From Methylomonas sp. (GTDB lineage: Bacteria; Pseudomonadota; Gammaproteobacteria; Methylococcales; Methylomonadaceae), in NCBI GenBank assembly GCA_026988155.1, contig JALSLW010000088.1:19556-83555 (forward strand): a DNA stretch of 64,000 nt, given 5' to 3'. Within the stretch, counting starts at the first letter, position 1; every line of letters starts with the position of its first letter. Under the pieces are notes generated by a model. It did no database searches, had not been told where the DNA came from, and saw only the letters and a program-made list of their open reading frames with translations. Positions 1 through 8,745 of this stretch are shown here, one piece after another. Position numbers and translations under genes: made by a program.

Positions 1-91
1 GCGCGGTCGCTACTGCGCCAAGTAGAAAGATTTATATAAAAAACATGTCAGTCAAACTAAAAATTATTGCTTAAAGTCTATTATCCTAAAT

Positions 92-198
92 AAATCAGTT
101 GAATGCTTAGTTTAACTGTAACTTGTTAAATAAACTGATTAATCCAGTTTTTTACTATTCAGCAGATGGGTGAGTGTATTTCGCTTCACGGTTTTGTG
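92..198 (+). repeat. Dispersed repeat R1, copy 1
   Basis: About 107 bp that matches 9703-9809 in the same orientation, by eye about 80% identical. The best conserved part is the right end, where both copies read cagatgggtgag, then 2-3 differing bases, then atttcgcttcacggttttgtg. Similarity stops abruptly after the final ttttgtg. It has no coding potential. Both copies lie in gene-free stretches. A shorter related piece (atcctaRataaatcWgttga) lies at 56560-56583. Confidence 0.75.
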
Positions 199-581
199 AA
201 AAACCTGGACAAAAAATTCTGCAGAATACCTCTCGATAAGGACTACGGCCATTATCTTCGTGCTATTCTTTGCCTTTTTTTATCCAGATTTTCCACAAAT
301 TCCGTGCTCAACTAATTTATTTAGGATTATATTTCAGGTTTTTATTTTCTACAGCTTTATTCTGATCATCACAGCGGCATACCTGGGGGAAAACGCCATT
401 GACACATTTTTTTTGTGGGAGTAAGATCAAGACACATAAAACACTATTTCATAATATAGTAATATTTTAATGATAAAAAGGGTTCCTTCCAATATTAGGA
501 AACAAGTTAAGTCTTTAATACCAGCTATGCTATTTGGTTTGATTTCGTTAGCGTAGAAATATCAGTTGCTTTCGGTTTCTT

Positions 582-652
582 GTACAGGTTATTGATTCCA
601 TTGCACAATACAAAATTTGCAGAAAAAAAACTGCAAAACTAATAGCCTGTAC
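582..652 (+). promoter_or_regulatory. Structured leader (two-part hairpin) before the cohesin-like gene
   Basis: The outer arms gtacaggttatt (582-593) and aatagcctgtac (641-652) pair over 12 positions with one G-U wobble in RNA. An inner hairpin pairs tttgcag (616-622) with ctgcaaa (631-637) around an A8 loop. The structure ends 63 bases before the start codon at 716. It is not followed by a T tract, so it looks more like a 5' UTR structure or a regulator-binding palindrome than a terminator. Function is unknown. Confidence 0.45.
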
Positions 653-715
653 CGTAAATCTATAGTTAACTGGTTATTATTAGTTGAATATTTATTATCA
701 AAATAGGAGTTTACA

Positions 716-1240
716 ATGAAAAAAATACTAATCCCCCTTGCCCTAATGACAAGTTTTGCAGCTCAGTCATCAGTGATTTCTTTAACCCCGTCGGTGACGG
801 AAAACGTTGTTGGCGATGAGTTTACCATTTCGATGAATGCTATTGATTTCTCAGAGATTGCCGGAGCGACTTTGAAGTTAAATTTTAATGCTGACTTGGT
901 TGAGGTGGTTAGCATGAGGCAAACAGGCGTTTTCACACCTCTTTATGATCAAAATAGCCACAGCTTAAACCTTCTTTCTCCTTTAATAGCAGATTTTACC
1001 GTGAGCGGTGATTTTGATATTTTGGATATTGTGATGAAATCAATTGCAGAAGGATCCGTCGAGGTTACTTTTGATGACAGCGGCCTAAACGGCTGGTTTG
1101 ATAACTCGGCACAAAAAGTCAATGGAATAGAATATAATGCCGCAAATGTAAATATTTCTGCAGTACCTGTACCGGCCGCCATATGGCTATTTGGCTCCGC
1201 TCTGCTAGGTGGCGCTGGATTTTCTCGTCGAAAAATATAA
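716..1240 (+). CDS. Secreted cohesin-like domain protein with VPLPA/PEP-CTERM sorting tail
   Basis: A 174-residue exported protein. Residues 1-19 form a signal peptide (MKKILIPLALMTSFAAQSS). Residues about 22-145 look like a single cohesin-type beta sandwich: a VGDEFTISM strand, then IAGATLKLNFNADLVEVV, and a late glycine-rich strand region, the usual layout of cohesin domains in non-cellulosomal bacteria. The C-terminus has a VPVPAAIWLFG motif, a hydrophobic helix and a basic end (RRK), the three-part signal recognised by exosortases and typical of surface or EPS-associated proteins. AGGAG lies at good spacing before the ATG. It directly precedes a gene with a dockerin-like pair, which suggests partner binding. 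No exosortase is in the window. Fold assignment is from pattern recognition only. Confidence 0.8.
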   Translation: MKKILIPLALMTSFAAQSSVISLTPSVTENVVGDEFTISMNAIDFSEIAGATLKLNFNADLVEVVSMRQTGVFTPLYDQNSHSLNLLSPLIADFTVSGDFDILDIVMKSIAEGSVEVTFDDSGLNGWFDNSAQKVNGIEYNAANVNISAVPVPAAIWLFGSALLGGAGFSRRKI

Positions 1241-1273
1241 GGCGGAAGGATATTTATACAAGATATAACCTGT

Positions 1274-1320
1274 GCAAGGTCTTTTTCTTCCTGATTGGAA
1301 TGCAAGACCTTGCTCATTTT
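1274..1320 (+). terminator. Hairpin between cohesin-like gene and dockerin-like exoprotein
   Basis: Perfect 10-bp arms gcaaggtctt (1274-1283) and aagaccttgc (1304-1313) enclose a 20-base loop and are followed by tcatttt. This may be a weak terminator or attenuator that lowers expression of the downstream gene; the long loop makes it less than canonical. Confidence 0.45.
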
Positions 1321-1352
1321 AAAGTATTCACTTTCGAAAAAGGATAAGGACT

Positions 1353-4300
1353 ATGTCTAAAGAATTTCAAGCAATAAACCAATTGCTTCCCCGAAGGCAG
1401 ATAGATCGAACATTTAATTTTCTACTGTTATTAATACTCCTGACTGCGTCTTTTCAGTCTATATCTGATGGCTTAAACCAGGATATCGATGGGGATGGCA
1501 TAGCAGATTCTTATGATAATTGTATCGAAGTTGCAAATATTAACCAGCGTGATACTGATGGTGATGGCTATGGCAATTTATGCGATGCAGACTTAGATGA
1601 CAACCTGATTATCAACGCGGCTGATTTTATTTTATTGAGAAACCGCTTAAACAGCAATAACCCTGATGCCGATTTAAATGGTGATGGAATAGTCAATGCA
1701 GCTGATTTCATTTTACTTCGGAATCAATTAAACAGCCCGCCTGGCCCCTCTGCAGTTGCTGATGGCATATTGGTTAACCAGCCAATTTATGATGACCCAT
1801 CAAATATCCCTGCACTCACTGGAGACTGGTATGGTGCCATGACAGGACACCCTGTTAAAAAAATCTCTATCAATAACCCGGGCTATCAAGATCTGATTGT
1901 TAATAGGGGAAATAATTATCCAGGTGATAACAGTTATTATTTTGGAAGCGATGCTGAGTCCGTTCGGCTAAAAGTTGATCTTTATACGCCAGCAAATATG
2001 GCAGGCCCAAGGCCAACAGTTTTTTTCATTTCCGGATGGCGGCATTATTTTTCTGAGCAGTATTATAGTTTGCTTTATTTTATAGCAGGCCAAGGGTTTA
2101 ATGCTGTCTTTGTTTCTTATGATGAGACTAACGGAGCCTCAGAAAATCACATTAAAAATATATTGCAGACCGTTGTTGCCGATCCTAAATTTAGTCACTT
2201 GATAGACACTTCAAAGGTTGGGTTTATGGGTCATTCCATGGGAGCTGGCATTCTATTTGACCTGGCCAGAAAATTGGATGTCTGGGGAACCCAGGGACGA
2301 TTTGTTTTTCCACTTGCCGGTGCTACGGCCTATTTTCAAGATCAGCCTATAATTGAACTGCCCCCCAATACTAAAATGATAGTTCAGACATATAATGAGC
2401 GTCTAAATGATAGAGGTTATAACTGGGATACTGATCCAAGGTTTAGTATTGACTATTTGATTAATAGCAATATCAGTGATGCTGACAAAACCTTTCTCTA
2501 TTTGCCCGGTGATGCGAATCACTCGTCTAGCCACAGCACCCCCAAAAGTCGCTATGATAATGGCATTTATTATTATGATGCCTTGCAACAGATCGGTATT
2601 TTCCGTCCTTTAGAATCGCTAATGAGGTCTAGCTTTGATAATGATACCGAATGGAACCATATCGGGCTGCCTGAAAGCTCCTCTGAAATGCGGACAATGA
2701 ATGGCATTCAATTTTATTCCGGTGACACTCCCTACAGTGATTTGAATATTGCTGATGATCCTTCTGATAATTACCGTTTTCGGTTTAATGATGTAAATAT
2801 AAACCCAGACAGGTTGAACTTTCCTTTAATAGCCCCTCTTTTAGGTAGCAGACTATTGGACAATGGACTGCCGAATTTATTGCACGGTACGAACCCTAGC
2901 TTTGCAACACTTTCTGGCTATATTAACGCAAATCAGCATGCCTATATTGCAAATGATTCCCATACAAATGATGGCAGTGGCAGTGCAGAACTGATCGCTC
3001 ATCATTATACAAAAGCTTTAACCTCGCCTTCTTTTCATGTCGACAAAGGCAAAAAATATTTGCTCAGCGGTTATATAAAAATGAATCATGTCCCCGTTGG
3101 TCAGCATATTGTCTTTGGCATTACACCGCGGAGTGTCGCTGGCAGGAATGAAGTCTATTGGAACGCCTCTAAAGAAAACACCTGGGAAGAGGTTTTATTG
3201 CCTTTTATACCCTTAGAAAGTGGTGAGGTCAGCTGGAGAGTTTTTAGCACAACTCGGTCATTTAGTACAGACAGCAGTGTCGTTCAGGTTATTAATGGCA
3301 CGGATCTCTATAAGCCAAATCCTGTCAATGAGAATGGATCAAATTTGGATCGCTCTTCACGGGTATTTCTCGATGATTTTAAAGTGATAGAGGTTAAGGA
3401 GGAGATAACTCCCAGAGAACCAGTAAACACTGAAAAAATGGCATTTAACAGTGACTATGTTCGGGTTGATAGTCTAGGCAATTTCAGTGTCAATAAAGAA
3501 GATATTTGGGTACCCATTATTCCAAAATTAATTTCTCGAGGAAGCGTAAGTCCAATCGGCTATTTTAGAGGCCAGCTAAATGCCTATCAAAGTCATGGCT
3601 TTAACGGTGTTATTGGGATGTACAATAAAGGCCAGGTTATAGAGGCGTATGATGCTGGGCTTGAGTATATCGTTGGCATGGGAGCAAACAGCAATACATT
3701 GCCTAACGGTACACAGGGGGAATACAGTTCTATTGTTACTGGTGAAAAAGCACGCTTTATAGAGACTCAGACTTATATTAGGGATGAAGGTAAGCCATAT
3801 TCAATGCTTTTTCATTATCTGGATAATGAAAACGAAAAAATACAGGAGTTTGCTTTTAAGGAAAGCTGGGCAAATTTTATTGATGAAAATGATCAAGACC
3901 CCAGTGGAAATAGAGGAAGACCTATTTTTTACCTGAATGGACAATTTGGCATATCAAGATTATACAATAGCCCATTAATGGATATAACGGGCTCTTATGT
4001 AGGAATGGGAGGCGTTGGAAACCCGTCTGAAGGCGCGCCAAAGCAGACTATTGGGATAATGGATGTCACACAAAATCATTATGCACCAGCTACGGTTATT
4101 CAGCTGCAGACTTATTTAGGTGATAAGTTTATTCCCTCACTATGGTTTGGAATTATTCAGGGAGGGAAAGCTATTTCTGTTTGGAGAGATGGTACTGGAA
4201 ATGGAAGCAATAACAATAACCCATTACCGTTTCAGCAACAGGTTTGGGCACCTGTTATTCATCAAGTTTTTGATGAGTTAGATTCTATTGCTCCAATAAT

Positions 4301-4574
4301 TAGAGAACCTCACTGGACTAGCTGGAAAGCACATGTCTCCGGAAGTGAGTACATTAACCTGGGAACAAGAAATTATAACGGCGATTCTTATTTAATTATT
4401 TCTAATCATAGTGATACCAATGAGGCCATAACAATTTCTTTTGATGGCATTTCTCCATCTGGAGTGACAGATCATTTAGGCAATACAGGTGATGTCGCCG
4501 TTTCAAATAATCAGGTAGAACTGACTATAGGACATGGTAATCAAGGCTATCTGGTTTTAAAATTGTTGAAGTAA
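1353..4574 (+). CDS. Large exoprotein: TSP3 repeats, dockerin-like pair, alpha/beta hydrolase and C-terminal glycosidase-like region
   Basis: 1073 residues. Residues about 20-38 form a signal or anchor helix. Residues about 44-77 have thrombospondin type 3 calcium repeats (DxDGDGIADxxDNC, DTDGDGYGNLCD). Residues about 78-128 hold two 12-residue calcium loops each followed by NAADFILLRN, the duplicated layout of a type I dockerin. An alpha/beta hydrolase domain follows, with nucleophile Ser295 in GHSMG and preceding strands like those of dienelactone-hydrolase/PET-hydrolase-type esterases. A beta-rich middle (about 530-680) resembles a carbohydrate-binding module, and the last 380 residues look like a TIM-barrel glycosidase region I cannot name. 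An AGGA site precedes the start. The neighbour encodes a cohesin-like domain, so the two may dock outside the cell. Substrate is unknown; esterase plus glycan work is inferred. Confidence 0.75.
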   Translation: MSKEFQAINQLLPRRQIDRTFNFLLLLILLTASFQSISDGLNQDIDGDGIADSYDNCIEVANINQRDTDGDGYGNLCDADLDDNLIINAADFILLRNRLNSNNPDADLNGDGIVNAADFILLRNQLNSPPGPSAVADGILVNQPIYDDPSNIPALTGDWYGAMTGHPVKKISINNPGYQDLIVNRGNNYPGDNSYYFGSDAESVRLKVDLYTPANMAGPRPTVFFISGWRHYFSEQYYSLLYFIAGQGFNAVFVSYDETNGASENHIKNILQTVVADPKFSHLIDTSKVGFMGHSMGAGILFDLARKLDVWGTQGRFVFPLAGATAYFQDQPIIELPPNTKMIVQTYNERLNDRGYNWDTDPRFSIDYLINSNISDADKTFLYLPGDANHSSSHSTPKSRYDNGIYYYDALQQIGIFRPLESLMRSSFDNDTEWNHIGLPESSSEMRTMNGIQFYSGDTPYSDLNIADDPSDNYRFRFNDVNINPDRLNFPLIAPLLGSRLLDNGLPNLLHGTNPSFATLSGYINANQHAYIANDSHTNDGSGSAELIAHHYTKALTSPSFHVDKGKKYLLSGYIKMNHVPVGQHIVFGITPRSVAGRNEVYWNASKENTWEEVLLPFIPLESGEVSWRVFSTTRSFSTDSSVVQVINGTDLYKPNPVNENGSNLDRSSRVFLDDFKVIEVKEEITPREPVNTEKMAFNSDYVRVDSLGNFSVNKEDIWVPIIPKLISRGSVSPIGYFRGQLNAYQSHGFNGVIGMYNKGQVIEAYDAGLEYIVGMGANSNTLPNGTQGEYSSIVTGEKARFIETQTYIRDEGKPYSMLFHYLDNENEKIQEFAFKESWANFIDENDQDPSGNRGRPIFYLNGQFGISRLYNSPLMDITGSYVGMGGVGNPSEGAPKQTIGIMDVTQNHYAPATVIQLQTYLGDKFIPSLWFGIIQGGKAISVWRDGTGNGSNNNNPLPFQQQVWAPVIHQVFDELDSIAPIIREPHWTSWKAHVSGSEYINLGTRNYNGDSYLIISNHSDTNEAITISFDGISPSGVTDHLGNTGDVAVSNNQVELTIGHGNQGYLVLKLLK

Positions 4575-4587
4575 ATTTATTATCAAT

Positions 4588-4633
4588 CCAAGTTCAGCAG
4601 AGTTGCTATTATCCTGCTGAACTTGGGTTTTTA
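4588..4633 (+). terminator. Rho-independent terminator after the exoprotein gene
   Basis: Perfect 13-bp stem ccaagttcagcag (4588-4600) / ctgctgaacttgg (4614-4626) with a 13-base loop, followed by gttttta. It ends the cohesin/dockerin gene pair and faces the convergent glgP. Confidence 0.85.
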
Positions 4634-4744
4634 TCCAGCTCTAGAAAGCTGACTGGCATTCCAAAATATCATATTAATTGATGAGCAGCATTACATTTGA
4701 TAATTTAACTCACCTTGTGACCTTTCTGCTCTTTCATAAAGCAT

Positions 4745-7258
4745 TCAGTCGGCATTATTAGGATTAACAGGCTGTCGATGCAATTTCCATATTTCTTGGT
4801 TATAATCATTAATCGTTCGGTCAGATGAAAATTTTCCGCTGCATGCTACATTCATTATGCTCATTTTTGTCCAGTGATGCCTATCGCGATAGGCATCTTC
4901 AACACGCAGCTGAGCATCTATATAACTGCGAAAATCGGCAATCGTGAGCCAAGGGTCTGCAGGGCTTTTTAATGACTGAATAATACTGGTAAAAATGCCA
5001 GGTTCAAACTGATTGAAATGGCCACATTCCAGCAGATTCATTACTTGCTGTAGCGCTTCATCGTTTTCTATGATTGAACAGGGATCATAATGTTTACGCC
5101 TTGCAGCAACCTGATCTTCTGTCAGTCCAAATTGAAAGAAATTTTCATCCCCCACTTGCTGCCGAATTTCAATATTTGCCCCATCTAAGGTACCAATAGT
5201 AATGGCACCATTCATCATCAGTTTCATATTGCCCGTTCCTGATGCTTCCATGCCAGCTGTAGAAATCTGTTCAGATAAATCAACACCTGGACAAATTTCC
5301 TGCATTGCCGTTACATTGTAGTCAGGTAAAAAAAGCAATGTTAATTTCCCCTGCACTTCTGGGTCGCTGTTAATAACAGCAGAAACATTATTTATTAGCT
5401 TGATAATTCTTTTAGCTCTGTCGTAACTGGGTGCCGCCTTACCGCCGATAAGAACACATCGGGGGACAAGACTCTCCGTGTTCCCCTGTTTTATTAGATT
5501 GTATAAATGAATAACATGCAACACTTTTAACAGCTGTCGCTTATATTCATGTATGCGTTTGACTTGCACATCAAATAGGGCGTCGGCATTAATGTCAACA
5601 TTATGTACCCGTTTTTTATAATCAGCCAGTCGCTGTTTTGCAGCCTGTTTTATTTTCAGCCATTGTTGCCTAAACTTCCTATTCTCTGCATAGGGAACCA
5701 GCTGCTTTAACAATGATAAATCTGTAATCCAGCCTGATCCGATTGTTTCTGTAATCAGTTCAGATAGCTCAGGGTTGCATTCTAATAGCCAGCGTCTAGG
5801 GGTAACACCATTGGTCTTATTATTGAATTTATTTGGCCACAAGTCATAAAAATCAGCAAATAATTTTTGCTGCAGCAATTTAGTATGCAGTTCTGCTACG
5901 CCGTTTACGGAGAAACTTCCCACAATGGCAAGATGAGCCATGCGAACCTGCTTACAGTCTCCTTCTTCTATTATGGACATGCACCTGATTTTTTCCTCAT
6001 CTGCAGGCCATTTTATTGAGACTTCAGATAAAAAGCGGGCATTAATCTCAAAGATAATTTCCATCAGCCTGGGCAATAATGTCTGCATTAAATCTACAGG
6101 CCATTTTTCTAATGCTTCGGGCAGCAACGTATGGTTGGTATAGGCCATGGTTGCAGTAGTAATCTGCCATGCCATTTCCCAGCTTAAACCGTGCATATCA
6201 ACTAACAGCCGCATTAATTCTGCAACGGCAATACTGGGATGCGTGTCATTCAGCTGAAAACAGTTTTTATCTGCAAACTGACTGAAATCTTCGCCATATA
6301 AATTCACCCAGTGGGAAATAACATCCTGCAAACTGGCTGATGACAGAAAATACTGCTGCTTCAGTCTCAGCGTTTTACCATTTTCATTCGCATCATTGGG
6401 ATACAGTACCATGGTGATATTGTCGGCACTTACTTTGTCGGCGACGGCTTTGACATAGCTTCCAGAATTGAATTCATCAAGATGAAACTCTTCTGTTGCT
6501 ACTGATTTCCACAAGCGCAATGTATTGACTGTGTTATTTTGAAAGCCAGGGATGGGTGTATCATAAGGGATAGCCAATACATCTTTTGTCTCTATCCAAA
6601 GAACACGCTGCCGCCCCTCAATATCCAGCTGGATTTCCGTATGGCCGCAAAATTTTACCCTGTGTTCATATTCGAGGCGTTTGACCTCCCAGACATTTCT
6701 TAATCTTAGCCAGTGATCAGGCTTTTCCACCTGCTCACCATTGACGATAGTCTGGGTAAACATGCCATATTCGTAACGCAGGCCATAGCCTATAACGGGC
6801 AATTGCTGCGTTGCACAGCTATCCATAAAACAGGCTGCCAGCCTGCCTAATCCGCCATTCCCCAAACCGGCATCCATTTCACTGCTGATAAGCTCTTCAA
6901 TCTCTATACCTATGTCATGCATAGCCTGAGTTGCCGTATCTGTAATGCCCAGGCTGATCATGGCATTGCTCAATGCCCGCCCCATTAGGTATTCCATAGA
7001 CAGATAAAATGTTCTTCTGCTTTTAGCCTGCTTGTATGTGTGGTGAGTTTCTTTCCAATGCTCCATCAAACGGTCGCGAACGGTGAGTCCTAACGCCTCA
7101 TAGGCATAATGCGTGTTTAGGCTTTCTTCATCGCGCCCCAGTGTATTAACATAATATTCTTTAAAACTGCTGATAAAATCTTTTTTCTTCAGCCCTTTTT
7201 CTGGCAGCTTGACAATAGACCTGCGGGGTTTACTGGTGATGAACTCTCGATTTGACAT
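4745..7258 (-). CDS. glgP: Glycogen/maltodextrin phosphorylase
   Basis: 837 residues, full length for GT35 glucan phosphorylases. It removes glucose-1-phosphate from the non-reducing ends of alpha-1,4-glucans, using pyridoxal phosphate as cofactor in the cytoplasm. The PLP site is clear: EASGTGNMKLMMNGA with Lys679 as the Schiff-base lysine, then TLDGANIEI. The N-terminal signature GNGGLGRLAACFMDS and FNNKTNGVTPRRWL are also present. It stands alone, convergent with the exoprotein gene; no other glycogen genes are in the window. Its upstream region holds an unusual run of TCAAA repeats 123 bases from the start codon. The assignment is secure. Confidence 0.97.
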   Translation of the reverse strand: MSNREFITSKPRRSIVKLPEKGLKKKDFISSFKEYYVNTLGRDEESLNTHYAYEALGLTVRDRLMEHWKETHHTYKQAKSRRTFYLSMEYLMGRALSNAMISLGITDTATQAMHDIGIEIEELISSEMDAGLGNGGLGRLAACFMDSCATQQLPVIGYGLRYEYGMFTQTIVNGEQVEKPDHWLRLRNVWEVKRLEYEHRVKFCGHTEIQLDIEGRQRVLWIETKDVLAIPYDTPIPGFQNNTVNTLRLWKSVATEEFHLDEFNSGSYVKAVADKVSADNITMVLYPNDANENGKTLRLKQQYFLSSASLQDVISHWVNLYGEDFSQFADKNCFQLNDTHPSIAVAELMRLLVDMHGLSWEMAWQITTATMAYTNHTLLPEALEKWPVDLMQTLLPRLMEIIFEINARFLSEVSIKWPADEEKIRCMSIIEEGDCKQVRMAHLAIVGSFSVNGVAELHTKLLQQKLFADFYDLWPNKFNNKTNGVTPRRWLLECNPELSELITETIGSGWITDLSLLKQLVPYAENRKFRQQWLKIKQAAKQRLADYKKRVHNVDINADALFDVQVKRIHEYKRQLLKVLHVIHLYNLIKQGNTESLVPRCVLIGGKAAPSYDRAKRIIKLINNVSAVINSDPEVQGKLTLLFLPDYNVTAMQEICPGVDLSEQISTAGMEASGTGNMKLMMNGAITIGTLDGANIEIRQQVGDENFFQFGLTEDQVAARRKHYDPCSIIENDEALQQVMNLLECGHFNQFEPGIFTSIIQSLKSPADPWLTIADFRSYIDAQLRVEDAYRDRHHWTKMSIMNVACSGKFSSDRTINDYNQEIWKLHRQPVNPNNAD

Positions 7259-7603
7259 AGAAATAACCGTGGCATTAGAATAAACCTAAAAAAAATGGTT
7301 CTACTGACGCTGATGTTACTGGCTCAATATGACAGCAATATGACAGCAATATGTCAAAGGGTGGCATTAACCTAAATAAATCAAATCAAATCAAATCAAA
7401 TCAAATCAAATCAAATCAAATCAATTTTGGCTGGGGCTAATTGCATTGCCTATGGCCGCGTATTTATCACTTTAATATCAGCAACCTATTGAAAAACCAT
7501 AAACACGTCTATGCAGACTTATATGAATTATTTATGGACAGATGCCCTTCTTCTAAAAGTTACTGATATTGAAAAATGTGGTTAAATTAAACACGCGGTG
7601 TAA
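7259..7603. other. Intergenic region upstream of glgP
   Basis: 345 bases with no gene. It holds the TCAAA array (7381-7424) and, next to it, two tandem copies of atgacagcaat (7329-7352 region). The rest is the presumed glgP promoter and the 3' flank of the peroxidase gene; no clear terminator is visible. Confidence 0.5.
7381..7424. repeat. Pentanucleotide tandem repeat (TCAAA, about 8.8 copies)
   Basis: Eight perfect TCAAA units followed by TCAA, in the glgP upstream region (TTTGA units in the glgP direction). Short perfect tandem repeats of this kind are prone to slipped-strand length change. If it lies between promoter elements or in the leader, a change in copy number could tune glgP expression. 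No such effect is shown by the sequence itself. Confidence 0.9.
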
Positions 7604-8668
7604 TTACTTCATTTTATTAGAACCGGTCAATGCTTTCATAAACTCAACCAAGTCAATTTTTTCCTGGTCGGTAAAATGTAACGGAAAAATGGCAGAATCA
7701 ATAAATCTATTTTTATCGCCGCCTTTATCATAGTAATCTACAACTTCTTCTAGGCTTTCTACACTGCCATCATGCATATAAGGAGCAGTTAAGGCAATGT
7801 TACGCAAAGTAGGCGTTTTAAATTTACCAATATCTTTAATGAAGCCCGTTACATTAAAAAGACCCAGCTCTGAAATTTGTTCGGCTGAAAGGTCTAAGTC
7901 TTCAATTTTCCCTCCTGTTTGTAACGTAGAAATAATATCGCTTAATTGCTTGTCAATCCGCTTAAAACCAACACCAATATTATAAAACTGGTTGTCCATA
8001 AACAGCGCATTATCCCATGAAATTTCATGGCAATTGGCACAGTTCCCTTTGCGCCTGAAGATTCTCAGGCCTCTGGCGGCACTCTCTGATAATTTGCTAT
8101 GATCTCTGCCAAAATAGTATTGATCAAATAATGAATTTCCTGAAATCAGTGTGCGTTCGAAACTGGCAATGGCTTTAACTACATGTTCAATAGCTATATC
8201 ATCGGTCGCAATGCCAAATACCTGTTTAAATCGTTCTGGGTAGGCAGAATCAGACTTGATTACATTTATAATTTTTTTATAATCACTCAAGCCATGTTCA
8301 ACAGGGTTTAAAAAAGGCCCTAAAGCCTGGTCTTCAAGACTTTTTGCTCTGCCATCTAAAAATAACGTTTTATAAAAGGCAGCATTAATGACGGTAGGTG
8401 CATTGCGAGCCCCTGTTTGGCCATTAATTCCCAAAGGTGTGTTTAAAGCATCAGTAAAGGCTTTATCACTATGATGACAACTGGCACAGCTAATAGAACC
8501 ATCACCGCTAAACCTGGAATCGTGAAATAAAAGACGCCCTAATTCTATTTTATCAGGTGTTTGAAGATTGTTTTCTGGAACGGACAGTGCAGGCAACCCT
8601 AAGGTTGGGTTTGCAGAGGAAAGGCTGGAAAATGCGATTCCAACAATGAATATCAGAAACATTTGCAT
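7604..8668 (-). CDS. Di-heme cytochrome c peroxidase (MauG/CcpA family), periplasmic
   Basis: 354 residues with a signal peptide at about 1-19 and two c-type heme sites, CASCH (61-65) and CANCH (210-214), spaced as in bacterial di-heme peroxidases. The C-terminal part has KTPTLRNIALTAPYMHDGS, a family signature that carries the distal methionine region. It probably reduces hydrogen peroxide with electrons from small c-type cytochromes, or acts as a MauG-like oxidase; sequence alone does not separate the two. AGGGAG sits 5 bases before the ATG. It is followed or preceded on the same strand by the DUF1264 lipoprotein gene 77 bases away, so a two-gene unit is likely. Confidence 0.9.
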   Translation of the reverse strand: MQMFLIFIVGIAFSSLSSANPTLGLPALSVPENNLQTPDKIELGRLLFHDSRFSGDGSISCASCHHSDKAFTDALNTPLGINGQTGARNAPTVINAAFYKTLFLDGRAKSLEDQALGPFLNPVEHGLSDYKKIINVIKSDSAYPERFKQVFGIATDDIAIEHVVKAIASFERTLISGNSLFDQYYFGRDHSKLSESAARGLRIFRRKGNCANCHEISWDNALFMDNQFYNIGVGFKRIDKQLSDIISTLQTGGKIEDLDLSAEQISELGLFNVTGFIKDIGKFKTPTLRNIALTAPYMHDGSVESLEEVVDYYDKGGDKNRFIDSAIFPLHFTDQEKIDLVEFMKALTGSNKMK

Positions 8669-8745
8669 ATCAACTCCCTAATAGAACCGGCAAAGAGAAT
8701 CTCTGCCGGTTTTAATGCATTTACATTTAAATATGAATTGCTTGT

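Larger units (their letters stand above)
1..715. other. Intergenic region upstream of the cohesin-like gene
   Basis: I found no convincing coding frame here. The stretch is AT-rich and holds one copy of a dispersed repeat of about 107 bp (92-198) and a two-part inverted repeat (582-652) just upstream of the first gene. The rest has no recognisable similarity to genes in the window. The long leader may carry the promoter of the cohesin-like gene, but I cannot point to a convincing -35/-10 or -24/-12 pair. Confidence 0.6.

Noticed and set aside
7381..7424. CRISPR-like array
   Set aside because: The units are 5-mers without spacers. No CRISPR array or cas gene was seen anywhere in the window.
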